Shown: positions 36,969 to 46,293, counted from the first letter of the stretch. The stretch is 51,955 nucleotides of DNA from an uncultured Synechococcales cyanobacterium (GCA_902806435.1 CADCWO010000138.1:1-51955); one strand, 5' to 3'. Translations and numbers: made by a program. The notes: generated by a model not told the origin, from the sequence alone.

Positions 36969-37841
36969 ATGGCTCATCTCAAACAGCGCCGCTCTCAAAA
37001 CATCAATGGTGACTTTTATGTAGACCTGACCTGCATTGACTGTGATACTTGTCGTTGGATGACCCCAGAGGTTTTCCATCGGGCTGGTGGGCAATCAGCA
37101 GTGTATCATCAACCAGCTACCGCTGAGGAACGTTTGCGAGCAATGCAGGCACTACTAGCTTGCCCAACTGCTTCCATTGGTACTGTTGAAACGCCAAGAG
37201 ATATTAAAGCTGCCCAGCAAAGCTTTCCGGTTCTGATCGCTGAGAATGTCTACCACTGCGGCTATCACTCAGAAAAGTCCTTTGGTGCTGCTAGCTACTT
37301 GATTCAGCGCCCGCAGGGAAACGTGTTAGTAGACTCGCCCCGTTTTGCCCCCCCTCTTGTCAAACAGTTAGAGGAGATGGGTGGTATCCACTACCTGTAT
37401 TTAACTCATCAGGATGATGTAGCCGATCATCACAAATTCCACCAGCATTTTGATTGTGAACGAATTTTACATAGGGACGAGGTCACATCCAGTACTCAAG
37501 ACGTAGAAATCCAGTTGTCAGGTTCTGAACCTGTGCAACTACAACCGGATCTGTTAATCATTCCGGTGCCGGGGCATACCAAGGGTCACACTGTTCTGCT
37601 TTATAACAATAAATTTCTGTTTACGGGTGACCATTTGGCCTGGTCCAATGAACTCAACCAGTTGATTGCGTTCCGGGGTGTTTGTTGGTATTCCTGGTCT
37701 GAACTCACTCGCTCAATGCAGAAGTTAGCAAATTACTCATTTGAGTGGGTACTCCCTGGTCATGGTCGCCGTTATTCTGCTGAGCGCGAGACAATGCACA
37801 AACAAATGCAGCAGTGCATTGCTTGGATGACAGCAAGTTAA
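36969..37841 (+). CDS. Ferredoxin-like plus metallo-beta-lactamase-fold protein
   Basis: The 290 residues combine an N-terminal single [4Fe-4S]-type ferredoxin module with a metallo-beta-lactamase domain. The ferredoxin ligands are C22-x2-C25-x2-C28 with C65 followed by Pro. The lactamase domain starts at about residue 85. Its metal motif reads THQDDVADHH (147-155), where the classic form is T-H-x-H-x-D-H, so the second His is replaced and two residues are inserted. Later elements look normal: PVPGHTKGHT, FTGDHLAW, LPGHGRR. The combination suggests a redox or hydrolytic role, perhaps an atypical di-iron or mononuclear centre. It converges with the DUF58 gene, with 11 bases between. Confidence 0.85.
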   Translation: MAHLKQRRSQNINGDFYVDLTCIDCDTCRWMTPEVFHRAGGQSAVYHQPATAEERLRAMQALLACPTASIGTVETPRDIKAAQQSFPVLIAENVYHCGYHSEKSFGAASYLIQRPQGNVLVDSPRFAPPLVKQLEEMGGIHYLYLTHQDDVADHHKFHQHFDCERILHRDEVTSSTQDVEIQLSGSEPVQLQPDLLIIPVPGHTKGHTVLLYNNKFLFTGDHLAWSNELNQLIAFRGVCWYSWSELTRSMQKLANYSFEWVLPGHGRRYSAERETMHKQMQQCIAWMTAS

Positions 37842-37852
37842 AAAGTCTTGGC

Positions 37853-39007
37853 TTAAGTGGAGCTTTGAAGTTGCAATTGTAGCGGCTGATCGGGCTGAAT
37901 AACTAGGCCTGCGCCACAACTATTGAGCGAGCTGCCTTGAGGGGATAGCGGCTGCTGAGTAGACCACAGTAACCAGCGGCTGCCGGAAGACAAAAGATTG
38001 AGACTTGCTGGGTTCTGGCTCAGCCAGATTAAGGGTTGCTCGGGAGGTTTCCCTGCTAGCGGAATTTCATTAGAACTTACTCGTGCTAGTACTTCCAGAA
38101 CGTTTTGATGGTTCTGGATCGGACCTGTACCCGCAGTCCAAAGTTGCACATTTTGATTATGACGGCGGGCATAGAAGTAGAGCGAAGCTGCCGCAATTAC
38201 TGCCTGTTCAAAATCATCACTGGGCCAGGGTGATGCACTATCAAGACAGATCAGTAAATGCTGGCCTTCAATGAACACTTCCAACTCCCGAACTCGCAGT
38301 TCCCCATAGCGGGCACTGCTACGCCAATGAACCAAACGAGTAGGATCTCCCCAGCGATAGGGGCGTAGGGAGCGAGTTAAACCCGCGGTTGCAGCTTCCG
38401 CTTGATAGCCAGCACTTTGAAACTGGGTTGGCGCGCGGCCAGTTGTATCAATCAAGGGACAGTGGGTTAATGGCAAGACGATGGGGTATACGATCGCCGT
38501 AGCTGGTACTAACCGATCGCGGTGGCACCAGAAAAGCCCCAAGGGAGCTGCGGTTCTCAGCTGTACGGTCTGCCAGCGAAAGACCCCTCGCCGTTCGGCA
38601 ACCAGTGAGTAATTCCAAATGTGAACGTCATCAGCAGGAAGGGTTTCCAGGACGCTGGTGACCGGTTTGCCTAACGCGGTAGGAAGCAAGTCTTGAATTT
38701 GCAGCAAGCTCTTAGCGCCAGAGGTGGGGTTGGCGATCGCCAGCTCAACAACCAAACGATCGCCAGCACTGATTGGGTGTAGGGGTTGGCGAGTAACTTC
38801 AATTCTAGAGAGCGATCGCGCTGGCCCAATAGCCGCCACAATCAGGAGTGCAAAGCTGATACCACTGATCACGTACAACCAGCCAGCGAGGGTATTTGTT
38901 GCAGCAACAAAGAAAAAGATTGCTAAGCTGCCGAGCAGCCACCCAGCATAGGATGGCGTCACCCAACGAGACTCCAAAGCGTTGGCAAAGCGTTGACCAA
39001 TGGTCAT
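37853..39007 (-). CDS. DUF58-domain protein
   Basis: The 384-residue protein has two N-terminal membrane segments (WLLGSLAIFFFVAATNTLAGWLY; ISFALLIVAAIG). An extracellular-facing beta region follows, then the DUF58 signature RSLRPYRWGDPTRLVHWRSSARYGELRVRELE (residues about 205-235), where RxYxxGDxxRxIxW is the family hallmark. The von Willebrand-A-like C-terminal fold contains LLICLDSASPWPSDDFEQAV. DUF58 proteins commonly pair with MoxR AAA ATPases in protein maturation, but no MoxR gene is in this window. The gene lies 17 bases after glcF on the same strand, so it may be co-transcribed with glcEF. Confidence 0.88.
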   Translation of the reverse strand: MTIGQRFANALESRWVTPSYAGWLLGSLAIFFFVAATNTLAGWLYVISGISFALLIVAAIGPARSLSRIEVTRQPLHPISAGDRLVVELAIANPTSGAKSLLQIQDLLPTALGKPVTSVLETLPADDVHIWNYSLVAERRGVFRWQTVQLRTAAPLGLFWCHRDRLVPATAIVYPIVLPLTHCPLIDTTGRAPTQFQSAGYQAEAATAGLTRSLRPYRWGDPTRLVHWRSSARYGELRVRELEVFIEGQHLLICLDSASPWPSDDFEQAVIAAASLYFYARRHNQNVQLWTAGTGPIQNHQNVLEVLARVSSNEIPLAGKPPEQPLIWLSQNPASLNLLSSGSRWLLWSTQQPLSPQGSSLNSCGAGLVIQPDQPLQLQLQSST

Positions 39008-39024
39008 GGTTGCGGGCTAAAGGG

Positions 39025-40389
39025 CTATGACTCAGGATGCCCACTTCCATGCAACGACAGCGCAACGCCACGAATAGAGCGGTCTAGCAGCTCCATCGGA
39101 TGCATGACAGGAATTGCTTTCTGGCCCTCTAGATGCTTGTTGATCTGCATAGCACAGCCGGGATTAGCGGAGACAATCAGCTCAGCTCCAGTATTCAGCA
39201 AGTTCTTGACTTTTCGTTGGCCCAACTCTGCTGCTACCTCTGGTTGAAGAATGTTGTAAACCCCAGAACTACCACAGCAGATCGCAGCGTCTAAAGGTTC
39301 TCGTAGCTGGACACCTGGGATTTGACGTAAAAGTTGCCGCGGTTGCACACTAATTTTTTGACCGTGCAACATATGGCAGGCATCCTGGTAAACCACTCGC
39401 AGCGATTCCGCTTGCAAAGGAGATAGAGGAGCAGTCAAGCCGACTTCATAGAGAAACTCCTGCACATCTTTAACTTTGCTGGCGAACTGCTGAGCTCGCT
39501 CACAATACTGCGGATCGTCTTGGAGCAGCTCCCCATAGTTTTTCAGGGTATGACCACAGCCAGAGGCATTGATGATCACAGCATCAACATCCGTATTGGC
39601 AAAGCTATCAATCATTTGCCTCGCTAGAGTTTTTGCCTGTGCTTCCTGACCCTGGTGGTGGGGAAGTGCCGCACAACACCCCTGGCCTTGAGGGACGACA
39701 ACTTCACAACCGTTGGCACTCAGAACCCGAACAGTCGCCGCATTTACATCCGCGAAAAACAGGCGTTGGACACAGCCTAAAATCACCCCAACCCGGTAAC
39801 GTTTCTGCCCTTGGGCAGGAGTCAGGACGGCGATACTGCCTCGAAAGGCGCTCTGTGGAACCGGAGGCAGCAGTGATTCCATACTAGCCAGACGCGGAAA
39901 TGGTTCTAGCAATTTTGCCGCACGCACAACACGTTGCAGGCCTAGCTTTTGATAGAGCAATAAGGGGGCTAATAGAGCTCGTAAACGACGCGGATAAGGA
40001 ACCAAGTTAAATAGGAGCGCCCGAAAGACCCGCTCCGGTAGTGGCCGGGGGTAGTTCCGTTCTATCTGGGGACGGGTTGCCTCGATCAGCTTGTCGTACT
40101 GGACCCCCGACGGGCAAGCAGTAACACAGGCCAAGCAGCCCAGGCAAGAGTCAAAGTGCTGCGCTGAGGCCTTTGATAGGGGAATCTTCCCTTCGTTGAT
40201 CGCATCCATGAGGTAAATGCGCCCTCTAGGAGAATCGGTCTCTGTACCCATCACCCGATAGCTGGGACAAGTAGAGAGACAAAAACCACAGTGAACGCAG
40301 GCGTCAATCAAGCCGGGGTCAGGCGGATGATCAGCATCAAACCTGCCTAAATTAGGTTCGATTGACTCTAAAGGCCCGGAATTACTCAT
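39025..40389 (-). CDS. glcF: Glycolate oxidase iron-sulfur subunit GlcF
   Basis: The 454 residues begin with two [4Fe-4S] motifs: CVHCGFCLSTCPSY (about residue 31) and CLGCLACVTACPSG (about 84). Two CCG domains follow (GCCAALPHHQG, about 220; CCGSSGVYNI, about 375), which bind further cysteine-ligated cofactor or mediate redox contact. This is the GlcF architecture of the GlcDEF complex, which oxidises glycolate from photorespiration to glyoxylate. The ATG at 40389 overlaps the TAA of the upstream FAD gene by one base (TAATG). Other lactate or glycolate dehydrogenase iron-sulfur subunits are alternatives. Confidence 0.9.
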   Translation of the reverse strand: MSNSGPLESIEPNLGRFDADHPPDPGLIDACVHCGFCLSTCPSYRVMGTETDSPRGRIYLMDAINEGKIPLSKASAQHFDSCLGCLACVTACPSGVQYDKLIEATRPQIERNYPRPLPERVFRALLFNLVPYPRRLRALLAPLLLYQKLGLQRVVRAAKLLEPFPRLASMESLLPPVPQSAFRGSIAVLTPAQGQKRYRVGVILGCVQRLFFADVNAATVRVLSANGCEVVVPQGQGCCAALPHHQGQEAQAKTLARQMIDSFANTDVDAVIINASGCGHTLKNYGELLQDDPQYCERAQQFASKVKDVQEFLYEVGLTAPLSPLQAESLRVVYQDACHMLHGQKISVQPRQLLRQIPGVQLREPLDAAICCGSSGVYNILQPEVAAELGQRKVKNLLNTGAELIVSANPGCAMQINKHLEGQKAIPVMHPMELLDRSIRGVALSLHGSGHPES

Positions 40390-41759
40390 TAAATTCTGCC
40401 GATAAATCGATTGGGGCTCAAAAGATGCTGCGGGTCAAATTGTTCTTTTATTTTACGCATTAGCTCTAGGGCATTACCTGGATATCCCCAGACATCAAGT
40501 TTTTGCTTGAGGGCAGGGGGTGCTGACAGGATACTCAGAAAACCATGTTTGCGCCCATAATCTGATATTCCATCTCCCTGCTCACACAGCGCCCGGACTG
40601 CCGGTATAGATTGGGAAATTTCAGGTAGTGCACCTTCTAGACGCATCAGCCCCAGGCCACTACCAGCATGAATCAGACTGGTACAAGTCAACTCATTCTG
40701 TCGAGCTATAGAGTCCATCGCGATCAGGGTAGTAATAGCCCTAGCTGGTAAAACACCCAGTTTACACACAGCTGATTGGTCAGTTTGGCTTGGTGATCGC
40801 CAGAACAGGTTATGGATCTGCTGCCAGAAGCTAGCTTCCTCCCTTTCAACCAGAACTTCTTCTTTTAAGCCCAACGCCTGGGCTGTCTTGAGCAGGGAAG
40901 TAGCTTGCTCATCAACACTAGTTTGTAAGCTTTGAAACCTCGCGACAAGTGCGAGAGGGGCTGTTCTGCCCAACTGGGCAAGTGCCTGTGCAGATACAAG
41001 ATCAACGGCAGTAGGTGTTAAGACAGATGCGGTTAGGGTTCTTGTCGCCTCAGCGATCGCTGCTGGAACGCCAGTGAGAAGAATTGTTTTCGACGCTTCC
41101 GGCAGAGGATAAACTCGGAAGGTTACTTCAGAAATGATGCCTAACGTCCCAAAGGAACCGCTCAACAGCTTCACTAAGTCGTAACCAGCCACATTTTTGA
41201 CGACACGTCCCCCCGCTTTAACCAGTTGACCATCGGCGCGAGCAAAAGCGACGCCTAGAGCTATATCTCGAACGCCACCATACTGCTGGCGTAGGGAACC
41301 AGCATCCCGCGTCGCAACGATGCCTCCCACGGTTGCCAGGTCACTGTAAGCCGGATCGAGGGCTAGAAACTGGCCTGCTTTGGCCAGAATAGTTTGCAAG
41401 TCGATAAATTTCAGGCCTGCTTCTACGGTAACGGTTAGATCGCCAGCCGCATGGTCAATTAACCGATTTAATCGTTCCGTGCTCACAATCAAATCAATGC
41501 CCTCAGCCAAGCCTCCCCAATCCAGCTTGGTACCACTGCCACAGGGTAAGACGTGCCACTGGTTGCGGTGAACACAGGCCATCACTTCTGAGAGCTCTGC
41601 TTGGGTTTTGGGATAGACGATGCAGTTAATAGCTGTACCAGGAAGAAGGGCCTGAGCTACTTTTGCTTCTGCCTGGACCAATGCTTTGTCAGAGGCCACT
41701 GACTCTTCCCCGACAATCTCTCTCAAGGTGTGAGCGATCGCTTTTGTTGTGGCAGTCAC
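40389..41759 (-). CDS. glcE: FAD-binding glycolate oxidase subunit GlcE-like
   Basis: The 456-residue protein of the FAD_binding_4 type shows LPCGSGTKLDWGG (FAD pyrophosphate loop), TVEAGLKFIDLQTIL, ATVGGIVATRDAGSLRQQYGGVRDIALG and the GGRVVKNVAGYDLVKLLSGSFGTLG block diagnostic of GlcE. The C-terminal FAD-oxidase domain ends in KIKEQFDPQHLLSPNRF. It is longer than E. coli GlcE (about 350 residues), so it may combine parts of GlcD and GlcE. No glcD is seen here. It overlaps glcF by one base, and the two are coupled. Which of the several cyanobacterial glycolate/lactate dehydrogenases it belongs to is not decided by sequence. Confidence 0.85.
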   Translation of the reverse strand: MTATTKAIAHTLREIVGEESVASDKALVQAEAKVAQALLPGTAINCIVYPKTQAELSEVMACVHRNQWHVLPCGSGTKLDWGGLAEGIDLIVSTERLNRLIDHAAGDLTVTVEAGLKFIDLQTILAKAGQFLALDPAYSDLATVGGIVATRDAGSLRQQYGGVRDIALGVAFARADGQLVKAGGRVVKNVAGYDLVKLLSGSFGTLGIISEVTFRVYPLPEASKTILLTGVPAAIAEATRTLTASVLTPTAVDLVSAQALAQLGRTAPLALVARFQSLQTSVDEQATSLLKTAQALGLKEEVLVEREEASFWQQIHNLFWRSPSQTDQSAVCKLGVLPARAITTLIAMDSIARQNELTCTSLIHAGSGLGLMRLEGALPEISQSIPAVRALCEQGDGISDYGRKHGFLSILSAPPALKQKLDVWGYPGNALELMRKIKEQFDPQHLLSPNRFIGRI

Positions 41760-42510
41760 AAGATTTAACTCTCCACAGTTAACAGTTGGCCTATGCTTCC
41801 TTAGTCTCCCACAGTATAGCCACCCTCTAATGTCAAACCCGCTTGGGCTTTTAAGCCCGGGTTCATGGAAACGATTCAGAGTTAACTGCTACTCCCACCC
41901 TAGAATTCTGGAATAGTTCAGGTACCAAAGAGGTACCAAAGGAATGCTGATCAAGAAGGCCAATCATGAATCAACCTTAGCAATACGGATGTAACTAATT
42001 GGCGAGATATGCTAAAAAACATTTAGACCAGAAAAGCGACTTGCAATGGTCTCAGCTCTAGGTCTATAGCGGTAGTAGTGTCTAGTTAAGCTAGTTTTGC
42101 TACTAAAGACAAAAATGAAGAGGGGGTTCCAATCCTACGCTGATGTAGTTGTTCCACATAAGACAACTTCTGTAGCGTTTGTGACTGGGTAAATCGTTTC
42201 AGGCAGAAAAAACCTCTTTTTGTTTAGTGTCGAAGGAGTAGGGCAAATTCAGGGCGATATTTCTTCTTCCAGGTTTCTAGTTAGCTTTTGCCAGTATGGT
42301 AGTCTGTCTGCCTTAAGCGGACAGCTGTAGCAGTAATAAAGGTAGAAGGGTCTCAACTAGACCGCTTGTTGAACTGTCATACAAGCCGTTCTGGTTACCA
42401 GTGGCTTCCGATAATCTAATACTTAGCAGCCTAAGTAATTTACACTGTCTGGTTCACGCCAAGCTTTATTGTATTTAACCAACTTTGCTTAATAAACCCA
42501 TCTTTCCCAC
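41760..42510. other. Long gap between glcE and the Ctp protease gene
   Basis: This 751-base divergent gap is the longest in the window. Seen in it are a hairpin GGGCTT-tt-AAGCCC at 41845-41858 and a tandem 11-base repeat of GGTACCAAAGA-type sequence (41921-41931 and 41932-41942). No frame longer than chance, tRNA or known riboswitch is recognised. It must carry both promoters. Its size leaves room for a small RNA that cannot be seen by eye. Confidence 0.45.
41921..41942. repeat. Tandem 11-base direct repeat
   Basis: GGTACCAAAGA is followed at once by GGTACCAAAGG. Both copies contain the palindrome GGTACC, 11 bases apart, about one helical turn. This is compatible with a protein-binding site but short enough to be chance. 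Confidence 0.3.
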
Positions 42511-43830
42511 ATGAATCGACCCTTTAAGCACATTTGTCCCCTCCAGATTGCTTTGTTTGGAGGAGTGGTTGCGGCAGGTACCACCTTAACCTTACTAAGT
42601 CCTGGCTTTAGCAGTTCCGGTCGAGCTGCTCTGCAAGACAATCCGAGTGCCGTTGTCGACGAAGCTTGGCAAATCATTAATCGTGACTACGTTGATACCC
42701 AATTCAACCGGATAAATTGGCTGAATGTGCGGCAGACGTTACTCAGCAAAAACTACACCTCTCGCGAGCAAGCCTATAAGGCAATTAAGGATGCCTTGAA
42801 GTTGCTTGATGATCCCTACACTCGGTTTATGGATGCTGAACAGTATCAGGAATTAACAACGCAAACGTCTGGGGAGCTTTCTGGTATTGGTGTGCGTTTG
42901 GAAGTCAATCCTCAAACAAAGAAACTGACAGTTATTGAAGCTATTGCTAACTCTCCCGCTTTACAAAGCGGTGTTAAACCTGGTGATCAAATTCTGGCGA
43001 TTGATGGCAAATCTACGGTGAACATGAATATCGAATCAGCTTCGGCTTTAATTCGAGGACAATCAGGGACACCAATCACTCTCCAAATTAACCGTAAAGA
43101 TCAAGGTAGGTTTGGTTTAAGACTGGTCAGAGCCCAGATCGAACTGCCCACAGTCCGCTATAGCCTCAGGCAAGAAGGCACAAAACGGATTGGCTACCTG
43201 AGGCTTAACGAATTTAATGCCCACGCTCCATCTCAGATGCGTCAGGCCATTCAAAGCCTGAAATCTCAACAAGTTGATGCCTTCGTGCTTGATCTGCGGG
43301 GTAATCCTGGTGGCCTCCTGCAATCAAGTGTCGATATTGCCCGGATGTGGCTAGATACAGGTGCAATTGTCCGAACTGTAGACCGCAAGAAAACTTCCAT
43401 CGAGGCGGCTGCTAATGGTACTGCTTTAACTCAGCTTCCCCTAGAGGTTTTAGTCGACAAGAATTCTGCCAGTGCCAGTGAAATCCTAGCCGGTGCCTTG
43501 CAAGATAACCGTCGAGCGACAGTAGTCGGTAACGCTACGTTTGGGAAAGCACTGGTGCAGTCAGTACAAAGCTTGTCAGATGGCTCCGGGTTGGCGGTAA
43601 CGGTTGCTCACTATTACACACCTAGTGGCACCGATATCAGCCATAAGGGAATTTCTCCTGATATTCCAGTCAAATTGACAGCTCAGCAACGGCAGGTATT
43701 GATTGCCAACCCTGACTTGTTGGGCACCCAGGCCGATCCCCAATATGCCAAAGCAGTAAGTGACCTTAAGATGACTGCCTTAGCCCAACCCCAAAATACT
43801 AAGCGTGCTGCCACTCCAGTCCTACCTTAA
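42511..43830 (+). CDS. Carboxyl-terminal processing serine protease (Ctp family)
   Basis: The 439-residue S41A protease is likely exported to the periplasm or lumen: an N-terminal hydrophobic segment (IALFGGVVAAGTTLTLLSPG) precedes the mature part. Next come a helical region (VDEAWQIINRDYVDTQFNRINW, DDPYTRFMD) and a PDZ domain (about residues 110-190; SGELSGIGVRLEVN, SGVKPGDQILAIDG). The catalytic domain has IGYLRLNEFN, DLRGNPGGLL, the Ser in SASASEILAGAL and the Lys in GNATFGKALVQ. Cyanobacterial CtpA matures the D1 protein. The DDPYTRFMD and VDEAWQI sequences look closer to the CtpB/CtpC relatives, so I leave the symbol open. Confidence 0.92.
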   Translation: MNRPFKHICPLQIALFGGVVAAGTTLTLLSPGFSSSGRAALQDNPSAVVDEAWQIINRDYVDTQFNRINWLNVRQTLLSKNYTSREQAYKAIKDALKLLDDPYTRFMDAEQYQELTTQTSGELSGIGVRLEVNPQTKKLTVIEAIANSPALQSGVKPGDQILAIDGKSTVNMNIESASALIRGQSGTPITLQINRKDQGRFGLRLVRAQIELPTVRYSLRQEGTKRIGYLRLNEFNAHAPSQMRQAIQSLKSQQVDAFVLDLRGNPGGLLQSSVDIARMWLDTGAIVRTVDRKKTSIEAAANGTALTQLPLEVLVDKNSASASEILAGALQDNRRATVVGNATFGKALVQSVQSLSDGSGLAVTVAHYYTPSGTDISHKGISPDIPVKLTAQQRQVLIANPDLLGTQADPQYAKAVSDLKMTALAQPQNTKRAATPVLP

Positions 43831-43866
43831 GCTTTTCTCCTAGAGTCGCAGGAAGCTTTAACGCGA

Positions 43867-44385
43867 TCAAGCACTACCTAATTGATGTACCAAGTGAACG
43901 AGTTCCGGGAGGATCAGTGCTTTCATTGCTAACCTAACGGCGTTTGTAGAGCCTGGTAAAGAAAAGACTAACTTGTTTTGATAAACTCCGGCAATGGCCC
44001 GTGAGGCGATCGCGCGCGAACCAATTTCTTGGTAGCTGAGAAAGCGAAATAACTCTCCGAACCCTGGTAAAGACTTATCTAGCAGACTTTCAATTGCATC
44101 GTAGGTCGTGTCTCGCGGTGCAATTCCAGTTCCACCATTGAAAATCAAAGCCTGTAAACTTGCTTGCTGGGCAAACCGCTGCAACTGCTGCTGAATCTGG
44201 CTAGGTTCATCCCTGACAATGGTATAAACTGGCACGGTATGACCCGCAGCTAGCAATAGTTGCTTTAGTAGCTGGCCGCTACGGTCTGTTTCTACGGAAC
44301 GAGTGTCGCTGACTGTCACAACGGCACAGTTGATTTGCAGAGCAACTAAATCCTGATGAGGTAACTGAACCATCTCCAACGTCAT
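43867..44385 (-). CDS. moaB: Molybdenum cofactor biosynthesis protein MoaB/MogA type
   Basis: The 172-residue MoCF-domain protein shows INCAVVTVSDTRSVETDRSGQLL, VPVYTIVRDEP, LQALIFNGGTGIAPRDTTYDAIE (the GGTG-PRD nucleotide site), PGFGELFRFLSY and SRAIAGVYQNKLVFSLPGSTNAVRLAM. Members bind molybdopterin and either adenylylate it or support that step. It starts 22 bases after psb28 on the same strand, so the two probably share a message, but no functional link is known. The protein matches MoaB in size and lacks the extra domains of MoeA. Confidence 0.92.
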   Translation of the reverse strand: MTLEMVQLPHQDLVALQINCAVVTVSDTRSVETDRSGQLLKQLLLAAGHTVPVYTIVRDEPSQIQQQLQRFAQQASLQALIFNGGTGIAPRDTTYDAIESLLDKSLPGFGELFRFLSYQEIGSRAIASRAIAGVYQNKLVFSLPGSTNAVRLAMKALILPELVHLVHQLGSA

Positions 44386-44407
44386 CCAGCCAAGAGATCT
44401 TTGAGGT

Positions 44408-44740
44408 TTAAGCTTTTGTGAAACCTAAATCATTACTTTCGGCATAGCGCTCCATAAAGCGCATAAACCGATCCCACTCTTGTATTCCCCGCATAGCATA
44501 GACAGCTTCAATGGCCGTAGGCTGACCGTTGACGAACTTGGCACTCACATCTCGCGTCACCAATTCCCCTTCCTCATCAATCATGTACATCCCGGTTATT
44601 TCTAGGTTGCCGGTTTGAACAATTTTTGGGTTGTCAAAGTAGAACATCGCTCTGCCAGTACTGCCATCAGGGGTACGGGTCAGACGTACATCTGGCACTA
44701 CTTCTTCATCAACACCTTTGAGAAATTGAATTTGAGCCAT
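44408..44740 (-). CDS. psb28: Photosystem II assembly protein Psb28
   Basis: Psb28 binds the cytoplasmic side of CP47/RC47 assembly intermediates of photosystem II and is absent from the mature complex. The 110 residues match the family end to end: [42 protein letters not shown] and [14 protein letters not shown], then [19 protein letters not shown]. The protein has no membrane segment, as expected. Some cyanobacteria carry a second copy (Psb28-2); this one is closer to the standard Psb28. Confidence 0.96.
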   Translation of the reverse strand: MAQIQFLKGVDEEVVPDVRLTRTPDGSTGRAMFYFDNPKIVQTGNLEITGMYMIDEEGELVTRDVSAKFVNGQPTAIEAVYAMRGIQEWDRFMRFMERYAESNDLGFTKA

Positions 44741-45124
44741 AGTCGATTAAACTTGATTCTTCCAACTATTCGGTAGTGGTTCTTATCTTTGCATACAAAG
44801 CCGTACGTAATTTATGACGGTTTAAGATCGGTACAAACTGATCGTTTTAGCTCACGAAGTTGCTAACGAACGATTGGCTCGGACTAGCTTCGCTTTCTTG
44901 GGATTTGAAAGCTGTACAAGTGATTGAATTTGCCGCTTTCTACCAAAAAATTTATGGACAACTAGAGCTACCGCACTTCAATTCAGACAGTTTCTAGTTC
45001 CGTAAAAACCGCCCAAGATAATCTGCCAATAATCTGAGCGGTTGATAGCTTCTGTGTGAATTTAGCCAGTCTTAAACCTCTTGATCAAGAGTAGATTGGG
45101 AAGTAGCTTTCACAGCCATTATGG
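44741..45124. other. Gap upstream of psb28
   Basis: About 380 bases that should carry the psb28 promoter and the 3' end of the adjacent minus-strand gene. A short inverted repeat AGCCAT-t-ATGGCT (45114-45126) touches that gene's stop but has no U-tract. No small photosynthesis gene is recognised. Confidence 0.4.
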
Positions 45125-45499
45125 CTATAAAATTCCTGGCCCCTTGCCACGTGTATCACCCGTATCTGTCAGTTTGCCCGTTTGATCATCGTGCTGCACA
45201 TCATCTAGTTCATGGGCACGATCAACAGTTGCGGCTTCCTCTTCTTCTCTTAAATCTCCGGGTTCATCGACATACATTTCCGGTTCGACAGCGTAGTTGT
45301 TAGTGAGCCCCTCTTTATCTACGCTAATGCCCCCTGTAGTATCAATACTTTCAGGATCGTGCCCCTCGCTTGTATTGCCAAAACTCTCACCTTCTCTTTC
45401 TTGACGGGCAGCGGTCTCAGCAGGGACAATTCCCCGGTCGTATTGTGGTGCATCCGAATTGACATCATCAGCTGTATTCGTCGCTTTGTCATTACTCAT
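45125..45499 (-). CDS. Acidic hypothetical protein, probably disordered
   Basis: This 124-residue protein is very rich in Asp, Glu, Gly and Thr, with almost no hydrophobic core, and is probably disordered. It contains DRGIVPAETAARQEREGESFG and DKEGLTNNYAVEPEMYVDEPGD. It resembles small stress-related cyanobacterial proteins, but I cannot name a family. The start ATG at 45499 has AAGGA seven bases upstream. A longer frame to 45595 runs into the leader and is rejected. It diverges from the CadD-like gene by about 150 bases. Confidence 0.7.
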   Translation of the reverse strand: MSNDKATNTADDVNSDAPQYDRGIVPAETAARQEREGESFGNTSEGHDPESIDTTGGISVDKEGLTNNYAVEPEMYVDEPGDLREEEEAATVDRAHELDDVQHDDQTGKLTDTGDTRGKGPGIL

Positions 45500-45651
45500 A
45501 GCTATTTCCTTAAATGAAATTAATTCTGTAAATTTATACCTAACGCTATGTGACATATACCCCATCTCCAGCCCAGAGTTTTGATTTAGAAACAAATCTT
45601 TGGTACCACTACTGTCAACAGCAAGTCACTAGCCAACCGCTCACCCGCAAA

Positions 45652-46293
45652 ATGAACGAAATTCAAAGCGCTGCTGCTAAGGGATTAGCAGCTTTTGTAG
45701 CAACAAACATCGATGATCTGCTAGTCTTGATGCTATTTTTTGCTCAGGTGAATTCAACATTTCGGAGACAGCATATAATTGCTGGCCAATACTTGGGTTT
45801 TACAATCCTGATTGCGATGAGCCTACCTGGTTTTTTCGGTGGCTTATTCCTACCTCAACCCTGGATTGGTTTACTGGGTCTACTGCCCATCCTGATTGGT
45901 CTTAAGGAAATTACAAGCTCGGATACCCCCAAGGTGCAGACTGCGAGCAATCCATCAAATATGCGGTCACCAAAAAATATCGAGCGATCACCAATGCTCG
46001 CGCTTAGCCCATACACCTACAAAGTAGCAGCGGTCACCTTGGCAAATGGTGGGGACAATGTTGGCATCTATGTACCTTTGTTTGCCAGTAGTAGCTGGGC
46101 TGATCTGGGTGTGATTCTCAGCATCTTTTTCTTGCTAGTTGGGGTTTGGTGCTGGTTTGGTTACCAATTAACTCGCCATCCTGCCATGGGTCAGGTGTTA
46201 ACTCGCTACAGCGCTCGACTGATGCCCCTTATATTGATTGGCTTGGGTATCTTCATCCTGATTGAAAATAACACTTTGTCACTACTGAAGTAG
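45652..46293 (+). CDS. CadD-like cadmium-resistance family membrane protein
   Basis: The 213-residue membrane protein has about five to six hydrophobic segments. The N-terminal motif AAFVATNIDDLLVLMLFFAQV and the matching internal TLANGGDNVGIYVPLFAS carry the conserved Asp residues of the Cad/LysE-like transporter superfamily. Family members are associated with cadmium or other cation efflux; the metal is not known here. A Ser/Pro/Lys-rich cytoplasmic loop lies at about residues 90-120. I chose the ATG at 45652, after which the first helix starts at once. The 34 extra upstream codons from 45550 are polar and unlike the family. Confidence 0.8.
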   Translation: MNEIQSAAAKGLAAFVATNIDDLLVLMLFFAQVNSTFRRQHIIAGQYLGFTILIAMSLPGFFGGLFLPQPWIGLLGLLPILIGLKEITSSDTPKVQTASNPSNMRSPKNIERSPMLALSPYTYKVAAVTLANGGDNVGIYVPLFASSSWADLGVILSIFFLLVGVWCWFGYQLTRHPAMGQVLTRYSARLMPLILIGLGIFILIENNTLSLLK

